DNA of 64,000 nt from Maribellus comscasis (GCF_009762775.1 NZ_CP046401.1:5530001-5594000), one strand, 5' to 3'. Positions 1-8,601 are shown, numbered from the stretch's first letter. Program-made: numbers and translations. Notes: generated from the sequence alone by a model not told the origin.

Positions 1-1651
1 CCACATTTTCTGCCGGAATCATTTCGCAGTTAAACATGGTATCTTTTGAACGGTACTTTTTGTTGTATGTTTCGATGAGACCCAATACTTCGCCGGTAAA
101 TGATGCATATTCCGGATTGTCGTTGATTTCAATGCCCAAAAATTCAGCCGCTTCAACCAAGCCGTTTACGCCAATAGTCAGGTACTGGCGCCCCATGTTT
201 ATGTAACCGGCATCAAATAATGGGAGCATTCCTTTTTCCTGCAATTCCTTTAGGTTCTCGTTGTAGCCTAATTGAACCTTATGAACCAAATCAACCACTT
301 CTTCGAGGAAATTAATGTACGGAATCCGTTCCTTTTTAGCTTGTTGAACACAGCGGTTCAGGTTAATGGTCAACACACTTTTTGAACCTGTTGAAACCCC
401 TCCTGCACCAAGAGTATAACTAAAACCGTTGTTCTGAATTTCGTTACGCAACCGGCAACACGAACTCAAACTGTCAGCATTATCACTTAAATACGTGAAA
501 AACGAATGACCTTCGGAATACATTTTGGCCGTAAAATCGCCATATTCTTCATCTTTTATATCTCCGTTATCGGCAAGCAGAGCCATGGTTTCTACAGGAA
601 AAGTCAACACCGTTTTGGTACGTTCTTTATTAAACCAGACCATAAACCTTTTTTGCAGCCAACTTAGTGACTTCCATTGGGGCTTACTACCGTCAGGAAA
701 AACAAATTCGCCAAATAAACTTTCGAAATAATATTTATCGTAATAGGCTATATTCCAGAAAACAGCTTGAAAATTACGTGCCCCGGTTGGCTGGTTTAGC
801 GAATAAACAATCTGCTCGAAACAGTCGGTGATGATTTTATCTATAGAACGTTTTCTTTTTGACAAGTCAACAATTTCATTGCTATGCTCATAGTAGTCGT
901 TTCCGTATTCCTTTTCAATAAAATAGTTCAGATACATTAGAAATTCGGGTGTAGCACAGGCGCCGCTCAACATGCTGGAAACAATAAAAACCATGTTGAT
1001 GAAACCTCCGCAAAACGACTTTAAATTTGTTGGGGCACTAGAGTTTCCCCCAATTTTTGATGTACCATCCAGTAACCATGGATACATGGTTATACTTGCG
1101 CAATATGGTGCAAGGCTTGTTTCATCGTTTTTGTATATGAAGTGCTGTTTTAAAAAGCTGAGGTATTTATCCGACAGTTCTTTCCCGAACATATTCGATA
1201 GCCTGTCCGTTAATAAACGACGGTTTAGCCGGATGAAGTTACCTTTGGGAAGTTCCCCGATTAAAGTTGCAATGTTTTTCTTGTCGACATTGGCATTGGA
1301 ATCGAACTTACTTCCGCTGGCAGCATTTCCGGCAGCACAATAATCAATCAGGAATTTTACACGGTTCCTTGTTTCCCTGTCTTCCGAATGTTTCTGGCGA
1401 TAAAGCATGTATGATTTGGCAACTGAAAAATAGTTCTCAGCCATAAGTGAACGTTCCACCTGGTTCTGAATGTCCTCCACATTCATTTCATTTCGAATAT
1501 TCAACCGATGCAAAATATTGGTAAGATCTTCGTCACTTGCAAAACTTCCAACCGAAAGAAATGCTTTTCGAATTGCATTTTTAATTTTATCAAGAGAAAA
1601 CGGAGCTCTTTTCCCATCTCTCTTTACGATTAATAATTCTGTGCTACTCAT
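1..1651 (-). CDS. nrdD: Anaerobic ribonucleoside-triphosphate reductase (class III), 5' part
   Basis: The minus strand reads open from an ATG at 1651 to the window edge, giving about 550 residues; the C-terminus with the glycyl-radical loop lies outside. The N-terminal ~95 residues form an ATP-cone (VKRDGKRAPFSLDKI...). Further on, LKSFCGGFINMVF and LSGACATPEFLMY match the NrdD barrel, followed by the conserved LSSCCRLRNEIQNNGFSY and GAGGVSTGSKSVLTINLNRC stretches. The enzyme reduces ribonucleoside triphosphates to deoxynucleotides without oxygen, using a glycyl radical made by NrdG. A cobalamin riboswitch sits 160 nt upstream on the same strand, so the gene is probably repressed when vitamin B12 is plentiful. 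Confidence 0.95.
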   Translation of the reverse strand, partial: MSSTELLIVKRDGKRAPFSLDKIKNAIRKAFLSVGSFASDEDLTNILHRLNIRNEMNVEDIQNQVERSLMAENYFSVAKSYMLYRQKHSEDRETRNRVKFLIDYCAAGNAASGSKFDSNANVDKKNIATLIGELPKGNFIRLNRRLLTDRLSNMFGKELSDKYLSFLKQHFIYKNDETSLAPYCASITMYPWLLDGTSKIGGNSSAPTNLKSFCGGFINMVFIVSSMLSGACATPEFLMYLNYFIEKEYGNDYYEHSNEIVDLSKRKRSIDKIITDCFEQIVYSLNQPTGARNFQAVFWNIAYYDKYYFESLFGEFVFPDGSKPQWKSLSWLQKRFMVWFNKERTKTVLTFPVETMALLADNGDIKDEEYGDFTAKMYSEGHSFFTYLSDNADSLSSCCRLRNEIQNNGFSYTLGAGGVSTGSKSVLTINLNRCVQQAKKERIPYINFLEEVVDLVHKVQLGYNENLKELQEKGMLPLFDAGYINMGRQYLTIGVNGLVEAAEFLGIEINDNPEYASFTGEVLGLIETYNKKYRSKDTMFNCEMIPAENV

Positions 1652-1807
1652 AATTTGTTACTTTGGTACATATATAAACTTAACTGGTTGTTTAACTGGG
1701 TTGGAAGCTATGAGGTACGCAAATAGAATAATTCGATGGTTTTATACGAAAATATTTACTTAACCGCGAACCAGGCCATAGCTCCCGAAAGCCTAATTAA
1801 AATTGAT

Positions 1808-1985
1808 TATGGCAGGTCTTCTGGCTTGTCCGGTTTTTGATGCCTTCCCGTCCTGTTGTTACAAAGACAGTGGCGAAAGAGTTTCAAAAACGTTAGAGTG
1901 GACTTACAGCTGCGGGTACAGCTCCCGATTTTCACGGGATTCCCTATTTCTTATCGTCAAAAGATTATCTTGACAATAAACCGTA
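1808..1985 (-). promoter_or_regulatory. Cobalamin (B12) riboswitch upstream of nrdD
   Basis: Read on the minus strand, the segment carries GGGAATCCCGTGAAAATCGG, then ACCCGCAGCTGTAAGTCC, and ends in the B12 box AAGCCAGAAGACCTGCC (1811-1827). These are the core and 3' signature of the adenosylcobalamin riboswitch. It faces nrdD, whose ATG is 160 nt downstream. B12 riboswitches normally switch genes off when cobalamin binds; repression of B12-independent isozymes such as MetE or class I/III ribonucleotide reductases is an established pattern. The 5' boundary is approximate. Confidence 0.9.
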
Positions 1986-2266
1986 ATCATTTTACAAGTT
2001 TAAATCTTTTGAATTGATTTTGCTGAATATAGTTTTAAACAAATCGATAGGTTTTGAGTAAACTTCCCTTTTTAAATAAGACTTTGTTTTGTGTTAATAA
2101 ATAGGATTTCATGAGTTTTTTGAATTTTTTCACAGGTAAAATGGGTAGGGACAGATATGCAATCCAGGCTGTTGAAAGATAAGGAGTAGTAACTTCAGCA
2201 AGAGCAATTACATCACATATTCAAAAGAAAAATAATATTTTTAGGGAGAATTTTAGAACAAAGGCC
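1986..2266. other. Gene-free divergent spacer
   Basis: A+T-rich spacer between the riboswitch (reading left) and the hemerythrin gene (reading right). It should contain promoters for both. On the minus strand TAAACTTG at about 2000 is one mismatch from the Bacteroidota -7 consensus, but no TTTG lies 19 bases upstream of it, so no promoter is claimed. No reading frame or RNA is recognised. Confidence 0.4.
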
Positions 2267-2986
2267 ATGTACCAGACAAAAAAAACGTTCATTAAGCCCA
2301 GAATGAAAATGTTGGATTTAATATTCGAAAATCCTTCTTTACTATTAATGATGGAACATTTCGATATGAATATTGTGGTACGGAACAAAACAGTGGAACA
2401 AATATGCAATGAAAACCAAATCAACCAGCAGGTATTTATTAATGTTGCAAATTTGTATAACGGATTTAATATAGCCAACACTAAAGACATAGATAGATCG
2501 GATACAGAGTCAATCATTCTTTTTCTAAAAAACAGCCATCGTTACTACTTAGATGAAAAGATTCCTGAAATTCATGATTGTATTAACGGGTTATATGCGA
2601 AGAACAATATCCCGGAGATAAGGCTTGTTGGTAGATTTTTTGATGAATACTCACAGGAAGTAAAGGAACATCTTAACTATGAGGATGTGGTTGCTTTTCC
2701 CTATTTCAGTGCTTTGGCTAATAACAGAGAGCATTATGATTCAGAAGACAAAAAATTCTCAGCAGAAGAATACAGGGAACATCATACCGATATTGAAACG
2801 AAACTTGGCGAATTAAAAAATCTTTTATTAAAACATATTCCTTTAAAACAGGATGGTTCATTAAGAAGAAAACTTTTGACAAGTCTTTTTGAACTGGAAT
2901 ATGACCTGACGATACATTCAGTTATAGAAGAATCAATATTGATACCATTGATCAAAAAAATAGAAAAGCAAAAAAAAATTGGATAA
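2267..2986 (+). CDS. RIC/ScdA-like hemerythrin-domain protein
   Basis: A 239-residue protein. Residues ~10-70 resemble the ScdA/YtfE N-terminal domain (short helical segment ending in QQVFINVANLYNGF), and residues ~90-235 form a hemerythrin HHE-type four-helix domain with metal-ligand candidates in YYLDEKIPEIHDC, VKEHLNYEDVVAFPYF, YREHHTDIE and TIHSVIEESILIPL. Family members repair iron-sulfur centres damaged by nitric oxide or oxidants, or sense oxygen/NO. The last bases overlap the LuxR-type gene that follows, indicating translational coupling. The N-terminal domain lacks the usual Cys pair of RIC proteins, so a sensory rather than repair role is possible. Confidence 0.75.
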   Translation: MYQTKKTFIKPRMKMLDLIFENPSLLLMMEHFDMNIVVRNKTVEQICNENQINQQVFINVANLYNGFNIANTKDIDRSDTESIILFLKNSHRYYLDEKIPEIHDCINGLYAKNNIPEIRLVGRFFDEYSQEVKEHLNYEDVVAFPYFSALANNREHYDSEDKKFSAEEYREHHTDIETKLGELKNLLLKHIPLKQDGSLRRKLLTSLFELEYDLTIHSVIEESILIPLIKKIEKQKKIG

Positions 2987-3581
2987 ATGCAGGATAAATA
3001 TTGCTGTTATCGAACCTTCAGCGATTATATACGAAGGGTTATCAAATATTCTGTTGCAGGAGGGGTGTAGCCATTACAACATTTACCATTTCGACAATAT
3101 AGAAGAAATTTCCTGCGAAATACCGACAGGTAAAATCGACCTGGTAATTGCAAATCCAGCGCTTATAAAAGGTAATATCAAAACTTTTAATTCTCAAAAA
3201 AGAACAGGCAATTCAGTCCCGTGGGTGGCTCTTATTTATTCGTTTTTTGAAAAGGAAATCGTTGATTTATTCGACACAGTTATCCAAATAACCGATTCCC
3301 CCGAGGCAATTACCCGAACCATACATAATTTGATTTCTTTAAAGTGCCAGTGTAAAACAGAATCCAGGGAGCAGCTTACCCCCAGGGAGACCGATGTGCT
3401 TAAGCATCTTGTACAGGGTATGTCAAACAAGGAAATTGCCGACCAGTTAAACATCAGTATCCATACGGTTGTCAGCCACCGTAAAAACATTGTCCAGAAA
3501 ACAGGTATAAAAAGCCAGTCGGGACTAACCATTTATGCCATTTCCAATAATATCATCAATATAGAAGATTACCAGGAATAA
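2979..3581 (+). CDS. LuxR-family DNA-binding response regulator-like protein
   Basis: About 200 residues starting at a TTG inside the upstream gene's last codons (8-bp overlap); no in-frame ATG is available near the start. The C-terminal ~65 residues are a GerE/LuxR helix-turn-helix (LTPRETDVLKHLVQGMSNKE, then IADQLNISIHTVVSHRKNI). The N-terminal ~130 residues look like a receiver fold with IAVIEPSAIIYEGLSNIL at the start but no obvious acidic pocket or phosphoacceptor Asp at the usual place, so it may be unphosphorylated. Overlap with the hemerythrin gene suggests that protein is its partner or input; the TonB-dependent receptor downstream is a plausible target. Confidence 0.8.
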   Translation: MDKCRINIAVIEPSAIIYEGLSNILLQEGCSHYNIYHFDNIEEISCEIPTGKIDLVIANPALIKGNIKTFNSQKRTGNSVPWVALIYSFFEKEIVDLFDTVIQITDSPEAITRTIHNLISLKCQCKTESREQLTPRETDVLKHLVQGMSNKEIADQLNISIHTVVSHRKNIVQKTGIKSQSGLTIYAISNNIINIEDYQE

Positions 3582-3601
3582 AGTTTATCGTTTATCCCAT
3601 C

Positions 3602-3645
3602 TTCGGGGGATTTTTCCCCTTCTAAAAAACCCATTTATTGGGGAT
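3602..3645 (+). promoter_or_regulatory. Paired G/C hairpins before the TonB receptor gene
   Basis: Two short inverted repeats lie back to back: GGGGA-TTTT-TCCCC (3606-3619) and CCCA-N5-TGGG (3630-3642), separated by an A-rich stretch. They lie 20-60 nt after the LuxR stop codon and about 70 nt before the receptor ATG. They could terminate the regulator transcript or be operators for the neighbouring LuxR-type protein. No U-tract follows directly, so a classical terminator is not convincing. Confidence 0.3.
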
Positions 3646-3710
3646 TGTACTTTTCTATAGGTTTCTGTTTTTTTGTGTCTTCAACAGTTATAACAGCAAG
3701 GAGACCAAAA

Positions 3711-6119
3711 ATGAAAAGGACTTTTATATTAATCATTGGATTATTATTATTGCTACAATCCCAGGCACAGGAAAAAACCGATGCCATGCTTTTTGGCGAT
3801 GTAAAATCATCCACCAGCAAAGAACACATACCGTACGTAACAATCATTGTAAAGGGAACACGAATGGGGACCACAACGGATGGTACCGGTCATTATAAAC
3901 TGGCCAATCTTCCGCTTGGAAAATGCGTCATTGCAGCTCAATCTCTTGGGTATAAAATACAGGAAAAAGAAGTATTTATGGAAAGGGGGAAAGCAGTGGA
4001 GCTGTTTTTTGAATTGGAAGAAGATATGATGAACCTTGAACAGGTTGTTGTTACCGGAACCCGGACGAAACACTATATAAAAGATGTTCCAATTCGCACG
4101 GAAGTGATTACGGCAAAGTCTATTGAAAATAGAAACGCCGCAAACCTTTATGAAGCGCTGGAAGGGACTCCCGGAATACGGGTGGAACAACAATGCCAGT
4201 ACTGTAATTTTTCAATGATACGCATGCAGGGGCTTGGTTCAGAAAATACACAGGTTTTGATTAATGGGCAGCCTATTTATTCCGGGCTGGCCGGTGTATA
4301 TGGGTTGCAACAAATGGGGACCGATGATGTTGACCGCGTAGAAATAACCAAGGGGGCCGGCTCTGCCCTGTATGGTAGCGGCGCTATTGCTGGGGCCATC
4401 AATATTATTACAAAGGAACCTTCTTTTGTGCCGGAAATAAGTGCAGATGTTGAGTTTGGAAATTTTGGGACCAATAAATACAGTGTTTATTCTTCATTAC
4501 GAAATGAAAAAGGGAATATTGGACTAACAATCAATGCCCAAAAATTGACGGGAGATGCCATTGACCAAACAGGGGAAGGGACAAGCAAAGATGAAGTAAA
4601 ACATAAAGACGGGATTTCTGACCGCGTTGCTTCAAATTTGAATAACGCAGGCTTTGGACTGTATGTCGATGGTTTATTTTCAGAAAATGATCAACTAATC
4701 CTCCGTGGAAGATACATCTATGAAAAACGGGAAGGGGGTATAATGGACGACGATTATTACCGTAACCCGTTTACCGATGGAACTGAAAATATTACCACCG
4801 ACCGTTATGAAACAGAATTGTCTTATAACAAAATGTTTAAAGATGCTTCCGAACTGAATTTCTCGGTAGCCTATACCAGCCACGACCGTACGGCCACCAA
4901 CGATACTTATCTGGGCGACTATATGGCCACCCATGATGACAATACTCCCGATGTCAGGGATATGCGACCTTACCTGGCCGATGAAAATTCAGTAACAGGG
5001 ACGTTGACTTACGGAAAACGATTAGGCAACCACCATCTTTTAATCGGGGCACAGGGTTTTTATGACAAGCTGGAAGAATCAGGAATGTATGTTATTGTAG
5101 ATGAAGAAAGTGACTATTATGGAACTTCTTACAAATCGATCGGCAATAAATCGGCTCATGAATTTGGTTTTTTCTTACAGAACGAATGGAACATAACTGA
5201 TAAACTGACTGCCGTTCCCGGTGTACGTTTCGATATTCACCACTCAGAAGAAGATTATGAAGCAGATAAAGAGGTATTTACAAGTTCTTTCCCTGAAAGC
5301 AAATTCGACAGAAACAGTTTCAGTCCCAGGCTTGCCCTGAAATATGAAGCTTCTCACCGGGTAACACTGCGTGCCAATGTCGGTACAGGCTTCAGGGCCC
5401 CTTACGGATTTTCTGAAGATTTACATTTATGTAGCGGTTCTCCAAGGGTATGGAAATCCTCAGATTTGGATCCGGAGAGATCGATTAGCTACAACCTGTC
5501 TGCTGATTATTACGGAGAAAAAGTGAGGCTTAGCGCTAATTTGTTCAGAACTGCTCTGAAAGATAAAATAGCTTTTGCCGATGCCGGTGAAAATGTTGCT
5601 TCTTTAGGATATGATTATCAGTGGGAGAATATTGATGATGCTTTTGTCCAGGGGATTGAAGTATCAGTAATGGCGGATGTAGTCACTGATTTTGGAATGG
5701 GCGTTGACTTAACCTTTAACCAGGGAGAATATGACCATGCCCGCGATGACTGGAAGGGGACAGAATATGAAGGTGATAGTAAATACATCTCCCGCTTCCC
5801 TTCCGTTACCGGGAATATTAAGCTGGAATACAGCCCCAAAGACTGGATTTTTACAATTGACGGGGATTACCAGGGAAGTATGTATATCGACTATTACAGC
5901 GAAACGGAAGAATTGAGTAAAATAAAACATACAGATCCGTACATGCTCTTTAACGCAAAAGTTTCAAAAAAAATCAAAGATTTCAAGTTGTATGCCGGGG
6001 CAAAAAACATTTTCAATTATATCCAGCCTGAAAAATATCTCGATGATGCAGCTTTTATGTACGCTCCTGTATTTGGAACTATGTTTTATGCCGGAATATC
6101 GGTTGAAATAAGACGCTAA
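3711..6119 (+). CDS. TonB-dependent outer-membrane receptor
   Basis: The start chosen is the ATG at 3711, preceded by AAGGAGA 7 nt upstream and followed by a clear signal peptide (MKRTFILIIGLLLLLQSQAQ); an upstream extension would spoil it. The 802-residue protein has an N-terminal carboxypeptidase-regulatory-like domain (~30-105), a plug domain (GTRTKHYIKDVPIRTEVIT to GAINIITKEP) and a 22-strand-type barrel ending in an aromatic residue-rich strand. The plug carries two Cys in QQCQYCNFSM. It resembles CirA/FepA-type importers of iron chelates, heme or corrinoids; the substrate cannot be told. The upstream hemerythrin/LuxR pair suggests redox- or iron-linked control. Confidence 0.9.
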   Translation: MKRTFILIIGLLLLLQSQAQEKTDAMLFGDVKSSTSKEHIPYVTIIVKGTRMGTTTDGTGHYKLANLPLGKCVIAAQSLGYKIQEKEVFMERGKAVELFFELEEDMMNLEQVVVTGTRTKHYIKDVPIRTEVITAKSIENRNAANLYEALEGTPGIRVEQQCQYCNFSMIRMQGLGSENTQVLINGQPIYSGLAGVYGLQQMGTDDVDRVEITKGAGSALYGSGAIAGAINIITKEPSFVPEISADVEFGNFGTNKYSVYSSLRNEKGNIGLTINAQKLTGDAIDQTGEGTSKDEVKHKDGISDRVASNLNNAGFGLYVDGLFSENDQLILRGRYIYEKREGGIMDDDYYRNPFTDGTENITTDRYETELSYNKMFKDASELNFSVAYTSHDRTATNDTYLGDYMATHDDNTPDVRDMRPYLADENSVTGTLTYGKRLGNHHLLIGAQGFYDKLEESGMYVIVDEESDYYGTSYKSIGNKSAHEFGFFLQNEWNITDKLTAVPGVRFDIHHSEEDYEADKEVFTSSFPESKFDRNSFSPRLALKYEASHRVTLRANVGTGFRAPYGFSEDLHLCSGSPRVWKSSDLDPERSISYNLSADYYGEKVRLSANLFRTALKDKIAFADAGENVASLGYDYQWENIDDAFVQGIEVSVMADVVTDFGMGVDLTFNQGEYDHARDDWKGTEYEGDSKYISRFPSVTGNIKLEYSPKDWIFTIDGDYQGSMYIDYYSETEELSKIKHTDPYMLFNAKVSKKIKDFKLYAGAKNIFNYIQPEKYLDDAAFMYAPVFGTMFYAGISVEIRR

Positions 6120-6503
6120 ATCAGATTAAAATAAAACAAAATATGTTTTCCCAATTCTTCTGGGAAATGGCATGATCTTCAACCGCTTGAAAACCGGAAA
6201 TACAAAAACCTGAAGCGATATAATATAAAATAAAAGAAATTAGAGAGTTATGTGGTATTTAGAATCATAATGAAGTTATAAATCCCGTCATAATTAAGTT
6301 AATAATTTGAATCTATAATAGTGTGATTGCGAGTGTATGACAAAATCAAGAGAAAATAATTACTTCAAAATAATGTTTGAACGTTCAAATGTTTAATCAG
6401 TAAGCCGGTTGGCCTTTCAAACAATCATTCGCATGAGGCATCTGAACTACCAGCCTGTAATTGCAAATAAATATTATTTTGTGTGCAAATTGTGTGCAAA
6501 TGA
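6120..6503. other. Gene-free spacer with palindromic repeat and TGCACA repeats
   Basis: This 384-bp stretch holds no gene. A hairpin TTTCCC-N9-GGGAAA at 6148-6168 follows the receptor gene. A 76-bp unit at 6325-6400 recurs in diverged form at 8602-8669. At its right end (6480-6503), read on the minus strand, are two copies of TTTGCACACAA-type sequence abutting a terminator and a tRNA fragment. Confidence 0.6.
6325..6400. repeat. Left copy of palindrome-containing direct repeat
   Basis: Shares with 8602-8669 the order GA(T/C)TGCGAG(T/C)G(T/C)ATGACAAA, an A-rich spacer, and the perfect 14-bp palindrome TTTGAACGTTCAAA (here 6376-6389) followed by (T/C)GTTTAATCA. The two copies are in direct orientation and bracket the AlbA-type gene at 6772-8310. 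Function unknown; they may be remnants of a mobile unit or regulatory sites. Confidence 0.65.
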
Positions 6504-6539
6504 AAAGAGGTTACAAATTTTAATTTTGTAACCTCTTGA
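6504..6539 (-). terminator. Intrinsic terminator of the lost tRNA locus
   Basis: On the minus strand AAGAGGTTACAAA and TTTGTAACCTCTTTT form a long perfect stem (6505-6536) with an A/T loop and a short T run. It lies directly 3' of the tRNA fragment, as terminators do after intact tRNA genes. Confidence 0.75.
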
Positions 6540-6544
6540 TTTTC

Positions 6545-6589
6545 AGTAGCGAGAGGCGGGCTTGAACCGCCGACCTCATGATTATGAAT
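6545..6589 (-). pseudogene. tRNA(CAT) 3' half: probable attachment-site fragment
   Basis: On the minus strand this reads TTCATAATCATGAGGTC, GGCGGTTCAAGCCCGCC, TCTCGCTA. It contains the anticodon loop TTCATAA (anticodon CAT, Met or lysidine-Ile), the 3' side of the anticodon stem, a five-base variable loop, a perfect GGCGG/CCGCC T-arm with TTCAAGC loop and the acceptor 3' strand. Sequence upstream (6590 onward) does not supply the 5' half: no CATGA complement to the anticodon stem and no D-arm. tRNA 3' halves of this kind are the usual att-site copies left by tyrosine-recombinase elements. Confidence 0.75.
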
Positions 6590-6771
6590 TATTCACAAAT
6601 CAAAAATCACCAGAGAGTAATTCTTTAAGGCTTGAAATATAACCATATTCAAAAGCAAAAAAACACTTCATTCTAAATAATTTCGAAAGGAGAATAGTTT
6701 AAAAATGTATGCCCTAATCGAATACTTATTTTTGTGGGTGTTGATTAAATACCGATATTTGAGATTCAAAT

Positions 6772-8310
6772 ATGACACGGTTAAAAGAGATATTACAACA
6801 ACCCGAAGGAAGGCGACTGGAGTTTAAGGCGAAACTGCCAACCAATGCCGAATTAGCTAAAACCATTGTAAGTTTTGCCAATGATGCCGGCGGTGAATTT
6901 TATCTGGGTATTCAGGATGATCCACGGGAAGTTACGGGGATTGAGGAAGAGGAGTTGATAGCACTTGAAGAAAAAATAAGTAACGTTATCCATGACCAAT
7001 GTTCTCCCGTAATTTTGCCCGAAATAGTATTTCTAAATGAAGATGGGAAACATGTAATACGCACCAAAGTTTATAAAGGAAGCGCTCCCCCATATCACCT
7101 GAAAAATAAAGGAATTGAATCCGGAACTTTTATTCGGGTTGGTTCTTCAAACCGGCAGGCAAGTCCAGAGATAATTCAGGAACTTGAACGACAAAAGCAG
7201 AATATTTCTTTCGACAGCGAATTGGTTTTCCAAAAAACATTGGACAAGATTAATATTGATTCATTTAAAGCATTATTCGTTGAAAAGACAGGGGAGAAAC
7301 TAAGTAAGCAGGTTCTTCAGAAATTAGAATTATTCAAAAACGAACAGGGGCAGGAACTGCCAACTAATGCTTTAATACTGCTTTCTGATGACGAATTGGG
7401 AAAACAGATGTTTCCATATGCAAAAATTGAATGTGCCAGGTTTAAAGGAACTGTCCCTGGTAATTTTATCGACCAGAAAACCATAGATTCAAATATTGGG
7501 TTACAAGCTGAGCAAGCCTATCAATTTATTTTACGCCATATTTCGCAAGGTACAACCGATTATCAGGGAGTTTTCAGAAATGACCGATGGGAATACCCGA
7601 TAGTGGCCATCAGGGAGGTTATCCGTAACGCAGTGATTCATCGCGATTATTCTCTTTCCGGCAAAGACATTAAAATTGCTATTTTCGATGATAAAGTTGA
7701 AATTACCAGTCCTGGCAAACTTATGCCAACAGTAGATTTTAACGATATGGATTCTGGGCAGTCCGACATTCGGAATAAAGTCTTGGCACCTGTTTTTAAA
7801 CGTTTGGGTATTATTGAACAATGGGGTAATGGCTTGAGATTAATTGCCAGTGAAATGCAATCTTATCCTGAAATAGAATTATCATGGAAAGAACCGGGAA
7901 TTGCATTCCGGGTTGTTTTCACCAACAAAAACTATTTGCAGCAGCACGAGTTACAGCACGAGTTGCAGCACGAGTTGCAGCACGAGTTGCAGCACGAGTT
8001 GCAGCACGAGTTGCAGCACGAGTTGCAGCACGAGTTGCAGCACGAGTTGCAGCACGAGTTGCAAAAAGAAACGTTATACAGCAAAGTACTTCGTTTGGTA
8101 TCAAACAGAACATTATCAACAAAAGAATTGTCGGTTGCACTAGGACAGAAATCCGTATCAGGACAGCTAAAGAAAATAGTATCAAAGCTTAGAAAAGACA
8201 ATTTAGTAGAATGGACTGAACCGGATACAGAACAGAGTTCCAATCAGAAATATCGGATTACTGAGAAAGGTAATTTGTTTTTAAAACTCTTGAAAAAAGA
8301 CGAGGAATAA
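6772..8310 (+). CDS. AlbA_2/Schlafen-type ATP-binding regulator with HELQ tandem repeats
   Basis: A 512-residue protein. Residues ~10-135 match the AlbA_2 (divergent AAA_4) putative DNA-binding domain (GRRLEFKAKLPTNAELAKTI, NDAGGEFYLGI, GTFIRVGSSN). Residues ~270-390 contain a GHKL-like ATPase C-terminal unit (REVIRNAVIHRDYS, KVEITSPGKLMP, RLGIIEQWGNGLRLI). Residues 392-431 are ten HELQ repeats, and the last ~80 residues form a winged-helix module (LSTKELSVALGQKSVSGQLK). Such proteins are usually transcription regulators, common on accessory DNA. It sits alone between a tRNA att fragment and palindromic repeats. The repeat insertion between ATPase and winged helix is unusual. Confidence 0.85.
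   Translation: MTRLKEILQQPEGRRLEFKAKLPTNAELAKTIVSFANDAGGEFYLGIQDDPREVTGIEEEELIALEEKISNVIHDQCSPVILPEIVFLNEDGKHVIRTKVYKGSAPPYHLKNKGIESGTFIRVGSSNRQASPEIIQELERQKQNISFDSELVFQKTLDKINIDSFKALFVEKTGEKLSKQVLQKLELFKNEQGQELPTNALILLSDDELGKQMFPYAKIECARFKGTVPGNFIDQKTIDSNIGLQAEQAYQFILRHISQGTTDYQGVFRNDRWEYPIVAIREVIRNAVIHRDYSLSGKDIKIAIFDDKVEITSPGKLMPTVDFNDMDSGQSDIRNKVLAPVFKRLGIIEQWGNGLRLIASEMQSYPEIELSWKEPGIAFRVVFTNKNYLQQHELQHELQHELQHELQHELQHELQHELQHELQHELQHELQKETLYSKVLRLVSNRTLSTKELSVALGQKSVSGQLKKIVSKLRKDNLVEWTEPDTEQSSNQKYRITEKGNLFLKLLKKDEE
7945..8064 (+). repeat. Ten tandem 12-bp repeats encoding HELQ
   Basis: Ten head-to-tail copies of CACGAGTTGCAG. The first has TTACAG, the last TTGCAA, and the eight between are identical. 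The period is a multiple of three, so gain or loss of units keeps the frame. In the protein the array gives 40 residues of (HELQ)10, with strong helix-forming character. Confidence 0.97.
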
Positions 8311-8601
8311 AAGTTTACTCAAACCCTCACACAAGATACTACCATTTTCGAAAAACAAGCCCTCCGGGTTTTCAAAAGCTTCCGGCATAAACCATTCGCT
8401 CCGAAATTGCAAGAGTTGATTTTTTCCGTCGCACAAGCCCGTTTCAAAAACCTTTGATTTCCGTAAACTTCAATCAAACCTTTTTTTGAAACCGCGCATC
8501 AACACATGCAATTTCTACACTCTCTATTTATTCCTTTTCCTTTTGCAAATTTTCCGAAAATGCTGCCGGGAGTGTTTACGGGTTTGAAACTCTGATAACA
8601 T
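8311..8601. other. Gene-free tract after the AlbA-type gene
   Basis: This tract is richer in G+C than its flanks and has no supported gene. The frame of the upstream gene remains open for about 46 codons after its TAA, to a stop near 8449, but nothing suggests it is translated. No terminator is evident. It may be decayed coding DNA or an interspersed repeat. Confidence 0.4.

Noticed and set aside
3711..6119. The first TonB receptor as a B12 transporter controlled by the cobalamin riboswitch
   Set aside because: The riboswitch reads on the opposite strand towards nrdD, and two other genes lie between it and the receptor.
6325..6400. Tiny reading frames beginning ATGACAAA in both palindromic repeats
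   Set aside because: The two copies encode different lengths and sequences (19 and 11 codons) and have no ribosome-binding site; conservation is at DNA level.
7945..8064. Possible CRISPR array
   Set aside because: The repeats are contiguous 12-bp units with no spacers and lie inside a gene.
7884..8243. Several reading frames on both strands across the HELQ array (VAAR-, CST- and AATR-repeat products)
   Set aside because: All are by-products of a 12-bp repeat without stops in any frame; the AlbA_2 frame alone has flanking domain similarity.
8311..8449. Open extension of the AlbA_2 frame beyond its stop
   Set aside because: It follows a plain TAA with no readthrough signal and gives no recognisable domain.
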